Below are positions 33,522-44,640 of a stretch of DNA of 64,000 nt, piece by piece. The DNA lies in the NCBI GenBank assembly GCA_022605405.1, contig JABYQQ010000001.1:4650001-4714000 (forward strand), given 5' to 3'. Numbering within the stretch: the stretch's first letter is position 1; every line of letters begins with the position of its first letter. The notes beneath the pieces are model-generated. The model did not search any database. It saw nothing but the letters and a program-made list of their open reading frames with translations, and was not told where the DNA came from. The DNA comes from Earliella scabrosa (taxonomy: Eukaryota; Basidiomycota; Agaricomycetes; Polyporales; Polyporaceae). The position numbers and the translations under genes are program-made.

Positions 33522-35395
33522 TCACCACTTCTCGTCCGAGTCCGAACTCGAAGGCGGCGAAGGCGACTTGGTCAAGGGCGGGGACACCATCTCAGCGTCC
33601 CTCATCACGTCCGTCTCCTGCGTCACCACGATCTGCAGCTCCGTGCCCGACACACCGGGCGCATGCCGGCCCAGCACCGTGTTGTTCCTCCGCACCGCCC
33701 GCGTCGGCGCGTCGAGCAGCGGCGTCGGTACGACCACGGGCACGGGCAGCTCGCGCCCGTACACCCTCGCGCGGTCCTTGCGGTCCTCCTCGTCGTCCCC
33801 GTCCTCGTCCTCGTCGACGCCCCGCTCGGCATCCCGCTCGAGGATCTTGCTGACGTGCATGAGCTCGACGCCGTCGTCCGGCCCGTGCATCGTCACGCTC
33901 TGCGAGTGCGTGTACGCGGAGACGGCGGTGCCCGCGCCCGCGGCGGGGGGCGGGGCGCGCTTCTCGCCGCGGGGGAAGACGCGGGGGAAGCGGCTGCGCG
34001 GGGCGTGCGCGGTGAGCGGGGGAGCGGAGGCGGGCTCGCGCGGGGAGAAGTCGCGGTCGCCGGAGGCGGTGGAGTAGAAGAGGACGTTGCTGGCGAAGGC
34101 TTGGCCGCCGTGGCTGCTGGGGTCGCGCGAGTGCTCGGTGCCTTGCTCGTACTTGCTCGACGTCACCCAGCAGAGGACGATGGCGTTGATGACGACCTGG
34201 GGTGCGTGCGGTGGGTGAGCGATGAGCGGTGTGCGGGTGGGGTGAGATGGTGGTGGGATGCGGAGGTTGGGTACTTACGTCGGTGCCGCAGCTTGCGAGG
34301 CAGACCCAGGCGAGTTGTTGGCCGTGCATGATGGTGAGGACGAGGATGTTGATGCAGGACGTGGTCAGCGCGACGCCAGCAGCCCTGGACACGAGCAAGT
34401 GAGCGATTTGTTGGCTGCGCGGTAACGGACGTCTCAGAACGCACCAGAGCGTACGAACGGCCACACCCTTCAAGGCGGGCGTGAATTGGCGGTGAAGGAG
34501 AGGCCATACAAACAGGGACGTGAGGAGGACGTTAATCAGTCTTCGAGGGTTTCGACCGGTCAGCTCAGCGTTCCGAGCCATGTGGTGTTGCAGCTACTCA
34601 CAGGTCGTAGATGAGCAGGGTGAGGGAGGCGGGGCGCGTAAGACCAATCACACATGCGCCGTCATCTCGGAAGAAAGCGATGCGGCCTGGCAATGCGTTC
34701 AGTGTACGAGGACCGCGTTAAGTCCAGAAACACCAAGCAAACGAGACGACGCACCAAAGATCAGGAACACGATGACACCCACGTAGACTCCAATGACAGC
34801 AAGACATGCGATATACACCTTCGAGTGCAGCCTCCGCCGGCGGACGTTCCAGACCACGTACACCTTCTCAGCTGACATTGGGATGTGAGCGGCGCAACGG
34901 CGAGCGAGAGAGCACACATCCTGGGGGCACGTACCGAGGAATAGGTAGATGATCACTTTGGAGGAGGCGTAGAAGATGATGCAGTTGAGGATGCCCATCA
35001 TACACACCGTGCCGCTGAGCTCCATCCCCGTGCCATGCACCAGGATGCCCGCTGGACGAAGATGAGGACGCGCACACGACGTGGAACGAAAGCCTTACTC
35101 GTGAACATGAAGGCCCAACTAAAGCGACATGTCGGTCAGTCAGTCAGTCAGGAAACGACCATGAGCGGTGACGCACGAGTCGAGCAGGTTGAGAATGATG
35201 AGCAGCTTCGGCCACGATACGTTGTTGAAGCTGAACGACGAGATCTCAGACAGATCGACCTTCATGGAGAGCATGAAGGAGATGATCGAAACGCCTGCCA
35301 GATTGCCACAACGGTCAATCATCGCGCTTTGTTTCAATGTTCCCATAACGTGGATGCGTACCAATGAGATGTATGACCGAGCTCAGCACCTCCAT
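33522..35395 (-). CDS. Multi-pass integral membrane protein of unknown function
   Basis: Minus-strand multi-exon gene. A likely ATG at 35393-35395 gives MEVLSSVIHLIGVSIISFML after the first intron. Further exons carry PKLLIILNLLDS, MELSGTVCMMGILNCIIFYA, SAEKVYVVWNVRRRRLHSK, VYIACLAVIGVYVGVIVFLI, NVLLTSLFVWPLLHRQF, VALTTSCINILVLTIMHGQQ, and LAWVCLASCGTDVVINAIVL with CWVTSSKY. That makes about seven hydrophobic helices with a conserved VYVVW-basic segment, a pattern common in expanded agaricomycete membrane-protein families. The last exon (33522-34175) encodes a long hydrophilic tail, Pro/Ser/Asp-rich. Function unknown; a GPCR-like topology is possible. Exon borders in the middle are approximate. 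Confidence 0.65.
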
Positions 35396-36017
35396 ACCCA
35401 CGTCCGGAAACTGCTTCCTCTCCGACAGTACTGCCAGTGCATGCATGGATGCCATCACGGACTGAGGGGGAGCGGGTTCAAGTTCCTGGCAATATCAGTG
35501 AAAGGAAAGCAGTACTGGCAGAGCGGGGGGGAAGGAGACCAAACAGCCCGCACCGCACATCCGCCCGCCTTCATAACATGGCGCGACGCCCGAACCTCAC
35601 GCACCAGCATCCGGACGCCGATTGCGGACAAGCCGCCACAGACCGACGCAAGACGCGCGGATCGACACGCGCTCATTCGCCGCCACAGCCGCGCTGACGG
35701 AAGCGGCGCGGGACATCCTGTAGACCGGGGCCAGCGAGCAAGGAGAACCCACAGCCCAGGCCCCAAGGACCGGCGGTACGCATTTTGGCGGGAGATAATG
35801 AAGTTTCGGGCGCTGGGCCCGACGGGCGTGGCCTGAGAGGTGGCTTGGACGGATATCCCGATCGCCGTTTCGCTCCTTATTTGTGCTCACCTGTCTCTCC
35901 TATCCCGCGCGCATCCAATGAGCCAATCGCAGAAGCGACTTGGGCATGACAGTCTATGTACGGTGAGCAGGGCCGATCTGGCACGGACAATGAAAGGGAA
36001 TCGCCACAATCATCAAG
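35396..36017. other. Intergenic
   Basis: About 620 bases. Overlapping frames exist on both strands in this GC-rich stretch, but none has domain-like sequence or splice support. Confidence 0.5.
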
Positions 36018-37162
36018 CTAAGGCTTGAGATTACCCTCGATGTACGCGGCGAACTTGTCCGCTATGCTCTCCTCGCTCCAGTCCACCGCGCCCTTCTCCG
36101 TCGTCCCGAGCGTGATCGCCTTCTTGTGCACGGTCACAAACTGCCGCTTCAGCCGCTGGAGCTCCGAGAGCGTGATGTTGCGCGGCGGCAGGTTCACCTT
36201 GGGCTTGAGCGTCGGGGAGAGCGGGAGCGTCACTGGCCCGCCAAGGCCGCCGGATGCAGCCTGTTCCGCCATTATGGCGGCGACCATGGTGGTGGAGGTG
36301 TGCTCGAGCGTGCGCAGGGCGTCGGTGGGTGCCTTGGGAACCTGTATAACCGCAGCAGGAGCGGGTTCGAGGCGGCCTGTGGTCAGTGGCGGCCACGGAC
36401 TGTGGGACGGGGGGCGTACCGCCTGCGTTCCTGCGTTCGGTGGCTTGACGATGCCCTCGGTCACGGCCTTCCAGATCTCGTCAGCAGGGACGTCGGCGTC
36501 CGTCCAGGGCACGGTGAAGAGGGGCGAGTCCCAGCGGACCATGGACGATGGCTCTTCGTATCGCATGAGCAGGTTCTCGAGCCTGCAGTCAGTCAGTCAA
36601 AATCCTGTGTGCAGAGTATACTGGCGGACAGTGCTCACGTTTCTGGTGCGTAAGCAAGTCCGTCCTCGCGTGCTGCATTCCACTCTTTGCACTGGTCGTG
36701 TGTGGCAACTACGAACACCTACTTCGCTCTCGATCAATCGCATCGGGAACCGTTTAGCGAAGGCAGGAATGAAGCACCCACTGTACAGACTCGCAACTTG
36801 TGCTCTCTTGCGGCGCAGTACATCTGGTACCGGAAGCCCTTGATGTAGTTCATGGAGTCCACAATGAGGATTGTATCCTGGTCCATCTGCCTCTGCATCG
36901 CTGTAAACAACGACGCTCTTGCTGGCTTTTCCGCTCGGCCATCTTCTGCAGTCAGCACGGTCTAAGCTGGTTGAGTACAAGACATCTCACCGTTGTACAC
37001 CGACCGAGAGATGTTGAGGGTATCATCGGAGATGACGACGACTTTCAACTGAGGTCCCTCGTATGAAGGATCTTGTAGTTTCGCCTCTAGATGAGCCCGT
37101 AGCTGCTCTGCTCGCTGCGATTTCCCAGAACACGGATAGCCAGAGATCGTGATCAGAGCCAT
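36018..37162 (-). CDS. KTI12: KTI12, Elongator-associated P-loop protein
   Basis: Small ATPase/kinase-like partner of Elongator, needed for wobble-uridine modification of tRNA. ATG at 37160-37162 starts MALITISGYPCSGKSQRAEQ, with the Walker A motif GYPCSGKS at residues 8-15. The next exons give VVVISDDTLNISRSVYN, DTILIVDSMNYIKGFRYQMY and CAAREHKLRVCTV, a Walker-B-like region typical of KTI12. The last exon contains the C-terminal region LENLLMRYEEPSSMVRWDSP, LFTVPW, and ITLSELQRLKRQFVTVHKK. It ends at the TAG 36018-36020. It is divergent from the phosphatase gene at 38012. Confidence 0.9.
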
Positions 37163-38011
37163 CGCTATGTTGCTGTCCAGACGCACACAACATGAAGGTA
37201 AGAGAGAAAGATATATTGCTGCTAATACGACTACTCTAGAAGGATCCCTCTGACCGTTGAACGGTCTTCATCGGGATGAGGTTTTCCAAAAATTGCTGAA
37301 AGCCGAAGCTAACAGACGGGTTCGGATGTGTAATTTGCAATCAGCAAAAGACTGTGCCTCGGTAAAGACCTCACTGGCGACAGTACGTGCCCGAGCACAA
37401 GAATGAGGAGCAAGAATGCGGGGGATCGCCTTATATAGCCTGGAGCGCGCGCGCACGGACCAAGCTCGGCAACCGCCCAAGTCATTCTGCGGGTATCAGC
37501 CACTGTCTGTTCGGATGCACGAAGGCCACACTGCACAACGCTTGTCGCAGGTGTTGGGACTCGTTTGGTCGTCAAGATGGAGAAGATTGCCACGACGAGC
37601 ACATGGCGACGTGCGGAGGCAAGGGTCGGGCGCGATCAGCATTTATTGGGCTGTCCCGAAGGAGATCAGTCGCAATTTGGTGGCCGCGAGTTGGAGCTGG
37701 GGTGGACTGCCCGCCCTCCCGCGAAGACGGGGAGCCAGCGCACGAGGAGGACGCGTGCAGGAGGCGTGGAACACAGCAATGAGGGTGGCCAGGGCTGCGA
37801 ATCTGCGCTAATGAACGCTTCATGGACGCGGGCAGGACGCGGCGGAGAAGAGAGCACACCCGCCTCGGTTCGCTGTGGCCAACCGCGGGGAGACGCCCGG
37901 CGGCGGGCGCTAGGCGGGGGTACTGAGTGGGACAGGCGTTGATGGACAACGGCGACCGTCTCTCTCAGTCCCGCATCCCCGCTCCCCCGCCTTGCTAGAG
38001 CTCGCGAGGCC
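37163..38011. promoter_or_regulatory. Divergent upstream region of KTI12 and the Psr1/Nem1-type gene
   Basis: About 850 bases between divergent start codons. No exon is supportable. No core promoter element stands out apart from a weak TATATTG near 37211 (upstream of KTI12). Confidence 0.4.
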
Positions 38012-39960
38012 ATGGTCAACGCTGGTCCCGCGCACTCTGCCGCATCTGTTCAGGTTCGTCTCCTCCCTTTCCTCGGCGTCACCCGCTCGCGTCTCAACGA
38101 GGCTATCGCGCAGGCGTCAGAAGCAGGTCTGGGTCGAGATACCGAGGCAATATACCACCGCGGCGAAGGCAGCCAGGTGCAGCTCTCCGGGCCCACAGCT
38201 TCGTCTTCCATACACGCCTCTGCCGGCCAAGGAAGCGGCGCATCATCAGCCGGGCACTCCTCTGCGCACGCCCAACCTGCCGAACACGGTACAACGGCAG
38301 CGGACGCTCATTCGACAACCAGCGACACCCACAGCTCCTCCGGGCAGGACCCGCTCCCCACGTCCACCACTCAGTCCGAGTCGACTGCGCCCACCACCAT
38401 GTCCGGTACCGCCGTGTCCATCGCGTCCCCTCCGGACAGGTCGCCGACGGACGGCTCGACCTTCAGGGAGAAGGATAAGGACTCGAGCGCGACTGCGACC
38501 ACAACCCCGGTGGGAAAGCGCCGTCGAGATGGGCAGTCGGTTTCTGAAGGTGCTGTGACATCCTCGAGCCTGACAGAGCTTCCCTCGTTACCAGAGGACT
38601 CCAAGTCGCCGTCAAAGCGCGCGAAGAAGGGCCTCTTCTCCAAGTTCACCTTCCTCTGCAAGTCGTGCATCAACCAGCAGCAGACCCATCCTATCGATCT
38701 CGACGAGGGTGCAGCGCATATACACGACGAAAAGCAGGCGCTGAAGGGCGAGACCGCCAATCGCGGAACGCAGTCCTCGACCTCCACATCAGGTATATAT
38801 ACCTCTATTGCGCCTTCCACCCGTTCTAACGCCACTCGTCATGGAAGCAGTAGATCCGCCAATCCTCCCGCCGCTAACGATACCAACAAACATCCAAGAT
38901 GCCGAGGTCATCGTACCTCCAACACCAACAAAGCAGCTGCTGCCGCTATCTGAGACGGACGGGCTAACATCAGGCGCTGTGCAGCCACCAGGTTCGACAG
39001 GTGAGAACCTATCGCATCCGCACCTCTACGAGAAGAGGATCAGTCGCGATGTCAGCGATGACTCGGATAGCTCCTTCACCGAGGAGGGCAACTTCCATGA
39101 GATGATCACGATCAGCGAAGTGGAGGATGAGGAACAGCGGTTGATCAGGCTGGGTGGGACTGGTATTCCTATCGGACCGGTGAGTGAGATCCATGTATGC
39201 GGTCTACGCAGCTTCCTCAAGTTATCCATGCTTCCAGGATGGTCAACCCAAACCTCTATTACCCCCAATTGCTCCCGAACACGCGGGTCGTAAATGCTTA
39301 GTCCTTGACTTGGACGAGACCCTCGTCCACAGCAGCTTGAAGGTTCGATACAAATTCTACGCACAGCTCGTGAGATTGCTAACTAATGCTCCTCCCAGGC
39401 TGTTCCCTCACCAGACTACATCGTACCTGTGGAGATTGAGGCATACTGGCACAACTTCTACGTGCTGAAGCGGCCGGGAGTGGATGAGTTTTTGAGGCGC
39501 ATGGGAGAGATATACGAGGTTGTCGTGTTCACTGCGAGCTTGAGCAAGGTGTGTCCCCATCCTTTAACTCTCATACACGACAAGCTCTCATACCAGGCCC
39601 GCAGTATGCCGACCCAGTTCTCGACAGGCTTGACCCCTACCGCTCCGTAGCACATCGGTTATTCCGAGAAAGCTGTTATAACCACAAGGGGAACTACGTC
39701 AAGGTGCGTTGATCATCTACCCCGCGAGAGCTCTGTCTCAACGTGCTGGTCAGGATCTATCACAACTGGGGCGTCCTGTGAAGGATACTATCATCCTCGA
39801 CAACTCTCCCGCATCATACATCTTCCACCCACACAATGCCGTGCCTGTGTCTTCATGGTTCAACGACCCACATGATACGGAACTCATGGATCTCTGCCCC
39901 TTCCTCGCCGACCTAGTGCACGTCAATGACGTGCGGGGTATCCTCAACCCAGCAGTATAG
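38012..39960 (+). CDS. CTD-like (SCP/FCP family) phosphatase, Psr1-like
   Basis: HAD-type protein phosphatase. Exons: 38012-38792, 38851-39179, 39238-39342, 39399-39548, 39605-39703, 39754-39960. The first 350 or so residues are low-complexity and Ser/Thr-rich. The catalytic domain then reads [20 protein letters not shown] (DxDxT nucleophile motif), [77 protein letters not shown] and [20 protein letters not shown]. All HAD motifs are present and the gene ends RGILNPAV. Best match by pattern is yeast Psr1/Psr2 (plasma-membrane stress phosphatases); Nem1-type is an alternative because no membrane segment is seen. Confidence 0.88.
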
Positions 39961-40320
39961 GTCTGCATCCTGCTCCAACCACTTCTGCCTACTTGAACCC
40001 CTCATGGGATCTACGGCAAGCTTGGAGTCGAGTCAATCGCCTACCCAGGTCATCACTGGCCGCCGCCTGCAGTCATGCCCCGCGGATCCTTCCCATCGAC
40101 ATCGCAGTAGTGCGATAGCATGGACACCCTCCTCGCCCCCGCCACGTTCCGTCCGAAGAGCGCGCGTCTGCACGTCTTCCCCACACTCCTTCCTGCCTTT
40201 CCAGTCTCGCTGTATCTGCACAAGGCCGCCGCCTATACCCCCGCATCGCAGTCGGTCTTAACCTTCATCTTCCGGCAATCTCGGCCCGCTTTGGATTCTT
40301 CGCCGCTGTTTTCTACACAC

Positions 40321-40870
40321 ATGCCACCGCGCATGCACCGCGCATTGGTCGCGGTCCCGCAACACTGTACGTGTATCGCTACCGTTGATATCAGCCCGGA
40401 TGGATTCCCGCGGGATGCCCAGTGTCTCCAGTACACCGCACACTAAGTACCTCGCACCCCCAACGCCAAGCTCGCGCACCCTGATATGCTCATATCTAGT
40501 CGCACGCGTACGTCACCCGTCTTGTCACTTGGTGTTGTCGAACGGTGCGCTGACGCGTTACGATGCTCTGCATACTCACCCGACCCCCTGCCACCAACGC
40601 CTACAATCCACGCTCGCACCGTCCCGCAGTTTCCCAAAACCTGTCCATACCGCACTATTTATTTCTATACCCTCGTTTACCGTCCCTCCTTGGTTACTTA
40701 GGCTTAGGTGTTGTCTTCTCCCCTCCGCGGTCCACACGATGTCCCTTGACGAATATAGCTACGATTTCCGTCTCCCTCGGTCGCCCGACCGGAATGCGGA
40801 TCTGCCACCGGAAGGATCTGGTGCTCCTCGATAATGTAGGTACCCGCGCGCACAGGGTTGGTCGTCCCAA
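40321..40870 (+). repeat. Dispersed direct repeat, copy 1
   Basis: Imperfectly repeated, in the same orientation, at about 44250-44640. Shared blocks include CGCGCATTGGTCGC, CGCGGGATGCCC, GTCGCACGCGTACGTCA, CCGTCTTGTCACT and GGATCTGGTGCTCCTCGA. No coding frame is shared. Nature unknown. Confidence 0.65.
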
Positions 40871-41278
40871 TCCGCATCCCCCTTCGCGATCCATGCTGCG
40901 CATCTCGATGCTGCCCCTCGAGACACATTCGACCGCTAACGATCCGGCTCCATTGTCCCCCAGTCACGAACCGGAGACCTTGGGCAGTTTCGCGGACGTG
41001 CCTAAGCATTCTCGGCGCGCTGCATACTCTTCTGGCGCGGTGTTGTTCACTATGTCTGCTGCCTTGCAATGGATCGGAGAGTGGGATGCGTACATCTTCC
41101 ACTCAAGCCGCCTAGGCCAGTCGCAGAGGATAACACTAAGCTCATTTTTCACTTTCACCTTCGATGCAGGTGGTTGGCAGGATGGGAACAACCTCGGGAT
41201 ATCACGTCAACGGTGGTGTCCTCCATAGCGATACTATGTTGGAAGTACCGATAGACAGCAAACCAAGGGGCCGTTGGC

Positions 41279-41512
41279 TCATGTGTCTCTCTGAGAAAAT
41301 ACACTACGCTTGATTTCCGTCCAGCGGGACTGGTCATGCTCCCCCAATGGGTCAAGCGTCGACACCTCACCTGTAGCGACTACTGGATTGCTCTGAGGCG
41401 AAGACTGCTGACTAGCGTCCTCCATTGTCTCCGCGTCAGCTTGAGCGAGACTGACCACCTCCTCTTCCAACTTCAAAGCAAGTCGATGCAAGACTTGGTC
41501 AGGGATGTCGAA
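41279..41512 (-). pseudogene. Severed C-terminal coding segment of the deaminase gene
   Basis: Still-open frame encoding FDIPDQVLHRLALKLEEE followed by an acidic/Ser-Gln tail, with a stop at 41279. It continues the deaminase protein when the inserted element is ignored. Because the insertion adds a frameshift and stops, this part is now untranslated or 3' UTR unless the element is removed by splicing. Confidence 0.7.
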
Positions 41513-41514
41513 CG

Positions 41515-41745
41515 CATCAGCAAAATCTCGACTCTACTTAATTCTACATATTTGTCTTAGGACACCCGGCTTAATCTACTTATCGGTCTTAGACTGACTT
41601 ACCGTCTTGTATAAGACAGTAAGTCAGTCTAAGGCACCAAGTAGATAAGCCGGGTCCTCTACTTGGTCTACTTAGTCTACTTGTGGTCTTATATAAGACG
41701 ATAAGACCAGTAAGTAGATTCAAGAAGGAGGAGATTTTGCTGATG
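41515..41745. mobile_element. 231-bp foldback/MITE element inserted in the deaminase gene
   Basis: Terminal inverted repeats CATCAGCAAAATCTC (41515-41529) and its reverse complement (41731-41745) bound the element. Inside is a long hairpin: 41588-41608 pairs almost perfectly with 41613-41633 around a 4-nt loop, extended by 41565-41580 against 41639-41654, and a second palindrome GTCTTATATAAGAC lies near 41690. The insertion is proven by a related empty site at about 44074-44090: host sequence ACGGAGGAG (opposite strand there) is split as AACG-element-CGGAGG here, giving a 2-bp CG target duplication. There is no coding capacity. Superfamily not assigned. Confidence 0.85.
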
Positions 41746-43689
41746 CGGAGGAGGATCCCAGGGGACAATGTGGCCATGCGTCTTCGGTACGTATCTGGAG
41801 TTCACAGCTGAGAGCAACATCAGCGTCCGCCACACTGAGCAGAATAGAAGGCAACACCTCACCCTTGCCATCTTTGTTGCCGAAGAGTTCTGTCCACAGC
41901 AGATAGCACATGTAGCAGCATTTCCTGCTTACGCCAATCGGAGGCACCTCCACCGCCTGCAAGAAACTGGTCCGGGGGGTTTGTCACCTAGATTCGGGAG
42001 CAACAAGACATACCGAGAACAACTCCACCAAATCTGCCGACAAGGTGTTGCGTGCAGCCTCCGCCTTCTCATGCTTCGCGTGGTAGGCCAGAGCCATCAA
42101 GGTCGCTTCAGCATGAACTCTGTGGCCGCGATTAGGCAAGTTGCTGTGCGCCTGCAACCACAGGGCGGCAGTGGCAGAGTTAGTTCCGCGTGAGGATATC
42201 TTCACCTTCAACTCTTCGAATATGGCGCTCTGGCGTCGGTCGATGTCCTCCTTCGCTGTCTTCGAGTTGTCTGGGACGTGGACGATGGACACGGTGGGCG
42301 CTGGGAGCTTGCGGAGCTCTCTGATGACAGCCTTTGCGGCGGTGTTGTAGGCTGTCAGCGTACGAAGATAACGGAGAACATGTTCGCCGTATGTTTCACT
42401 CGGCGCGCGGCGATCGGCTGATATTTGTGTCAGATCGGAAATCCGCTTGCCAATATGGAACTCACAGAGCTCTTCGTCCTCTTCACTATCATCCAAAGTG
42501 CCACCGTCGTTTGCGTTGCTAAGGTTACCTATATATGTAGGGTCAACAGCGTCCTGATTGAACACATATGATGATATGACCTTCAGGTGCCAGTAGGTGT
42601 GAACGTCCTAAGTTCGACGAACACAACAACAGAGAGAGACACGCACTGTAATGATACACCGGGGAGAAATGCTGGCTTAGAGATGTGTTGAGGAAGAGAG
42701 ATTCCACCTCCTTCACGCCCAGAAGGAAGTCCAGGATCTCGAGCACATTGGCGAGTTCGGTGAGGTCAGGTGTCGTCAGCTTGTTACTAGACAGCCTGTC
42801 GGCGAAAGTCAAGAGAGTCGCAAGAAGGACAACCCAAGCCTCGACAGTCGAACTGTCGAAGACAACGGCATTGTTGTCAATGATGAAATCGTCGAAATAC
42901 GCGTGGAAACGCCCTGGGATCTGGATGGTGGAAGGTGTGATATCCGCGAGATCTTCAGCAGTAGGCGACCACTTGATCATAGTCTCCCAAGGCTTCTTCC
43001 TCCATTCCTTCATCGCGGTTCTGAAGCGACAAGCGATCTTGATGTGACAGCGTCCGATGAGCCAACGGACGACATCATATTCGGAGACAGCGTAGGCAGA
43101 GGGGGGTACAGAGACAGCATCCTCATGGGGTGATGTGAGAGGTGTTGTCTTGGTTGCGAGCTGAAGGACAGCCAAGAGGTCGGAGATGTGTTGTGTAACG
43201 TCCTTACCGCCGCCGTGGAGCGAGCTACGGGTGCGAATCGAATCAAAACATGTATGAGACTTGGTGGCGCGACACTCACACCTCAGGCTGCTTGACCATG
43301 GCAACTGTGAGCATGCGAGTAGGATTACAACGTTTGAATGTGAAGGGACGGTTGGGCTTGTTGGACGAGACTGCAGACGACGACTTGGACGAGATTGCAG
43401 ACGACTTGGACGAGGCTTCTGACGAGTCGGATGAGACGACTATGGTGACCTTGAGACCCTCTTCATCTATACATCCCGTGACAGCGAAGACCTGTGTGGC
43501 GGGCTTGCCGGTATTGAGCATGGTGGAAAGATGGGTAAAGATGACTTGATCTTTGCCAGGTTTCGGGGACGAGAGGAGGGAAAGGTCGGGCTTGAACTGG
43601 GAGAGCAACAGAGAGAACAGACGGATGCGTTTCACATCCTCCGATCTGGACGAGGAGGTGGACGGTGGGGATGAGCAGGCCGATGCCAT
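41689..43689 (-). CDS. Fungal deaminase-superfamily protein (OTT_1508-like), 3' end disrupted by a MITE
   Basis: Start ATG at 43687-43689. Exon 1 is Ser-rich (SSDSSEASSKSS); a GTGAGT donor joins to VSLHGGGKDVTQHISDLL and a helical domain (DVVRWLIGRCHIKIACRF). Later exons give DAVDPTYIGNLSNANDGG and the deaminase core: HRVHAEATLMALAYHAK holds the HAE zinc/catalytic motif, and GVSRKCCYMCYLLWTELFG holds the CxxC zinc ligands. Next come DGKAVNSRYVPKTHGHIVPW and DPPP. Normally FDIPDQVLHRLALKLEEE would follow; here a 231-bp element interrupts and gives a premature end at 41689. The displaced tail remains at 41279-41512. Such deaminase-fold genes are common in Agaricomycetes; the substrate is unknown. 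The catalytic core is intact, so residual activity is possible. Confidence 0.75.
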
Positions 43690-43740
43690 GGTTGATCAAC
43701 TGGACTACGAAGTAGAATACAGGTCTTGAGGGAGAATAAC

Positions 43741-44121
43741 GCCTGAAGGCGGAGGCTGCACGCGCAACTTCGCCCTGTCGGCAGATTTGATGGAGTTGTT
43801 CTGGGTGCCACGTTCAATCCTCGCTGCTTCCATGTTTGTGACAACTCTTAACCAAATTCTTGCAGGCCCTGGACGTGCCGCCGATCGGCGTAAATGCTGC
43901 TACATGTGCTATCTGCTATGGACAGAACTCTTCGGCAACAAAGATGGCAAGGGTGAGGTGTTGCCTTCTATTCTGCTCAGTGTGGCGGACGCTGATGTTG
44001 TTCTCAGCTGTGAAATCCAGATATGTACGTACCGAAGACGCATGGCCACATTGTCCCCTGGGATCCTCCTCCGTTCGACATCCCTGACCAAGTCTTGCAT
44101 CGACTTGCTTTGAAGTTGGAT
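43741..44121 (+). pseudogene. Inverted, pseudogenised partial copy of the deaminase 3' half
   Basis: Reads on the plus strand while the parent gene is on the minus strand. It matches from the helix after the HAE motif (KAEAARN, SADLVELF), through the intron and the GVPPIG/CCYMC region, to VPWDPPPFDIPDQVLHRLAL. Two lesions break the frame: a 7-nt loss just before CCYMC (GGCGTAAATGC instead of GGCGTAAGCAGGAAATGC) and a 4-nt gain near 44022 (ATGTACGTACCG). The N-terminal half and HAE motif are missing. It keeps the parental introns, so it arose by DNA duplication, and it lacks the MITE, so it preserves the empty site. Confidence 0.8.
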
Positions 44122-44249
44122 CCATGCGTAGTCGCCGCGCGGCGAAAGATGTGTATACCTCGATGGCACGCAACGTCGCGCTTGTCTTGAACGCTGGGCT
44201 CCCAGTATGCCGGAAGACCTGTTCGAAAGCTCTTCTATGGGCCCATGAA

Positions 44250-44640
44250 TCTGCTTTGCACCCGCGCATTGGTCGCTCGTTTATCTGGATTCTCGCGGGA
44301 TGCCCGATGTCTCTGAGTCTACTTGGACCTCGCACACCACTGGAGCGACAACTCAAGCTCGAGCTCGCACACCCTGCGAATAAGCTCATACCTATGTAGT
44401 CGCACGCGTACGTCATCCGTCTTGTCACTGTCAGTTACTAGTGTTGTTGAACAGTGGGCTGACGTTGCGATGCTTTGCATACGCATCCGGCCGCGGCTCA
44501 TCCGCCGCGGTAGGTACAACAATCTCCGTCGTCCTCGCCCGGCCGGAGTACTGACGAATCGCATGCCAATCGGGGATCTGGTGCTCCTCGACGCGCACAG
44601 GCTGTGTGCCAAGCCCGTGGGCACGTCCCCACCATCCGAA
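44250..44640 (+). repeat. Dispersed direct repeat, copy 2
   Basis: Partner of the repeat at 40321-40870, beginning about 130 bp after the deaminase pseudogene. It shares GTCGCACGCGTACGTCA and GGATCTGGTGCTCCTCGA with copy 1, with many small gaps. Confidence 0.65.

Noticed and set aside
33592..34581. Long Arg/Ala-rich frames on the strand and frames overlapping the multi-TM gene
   Set aside because: They are composition artefacts of GC-rich codons; the TM-rich frame has consistent splice sites and family-like segments.
41515..41745. Interpretation of the deaminase insert as a normal intron
   Set aside because: It starts CATCAG and ends CTGATG with perfect inverted termini and lacks GT/AG borders at the break points defined by the empty site.
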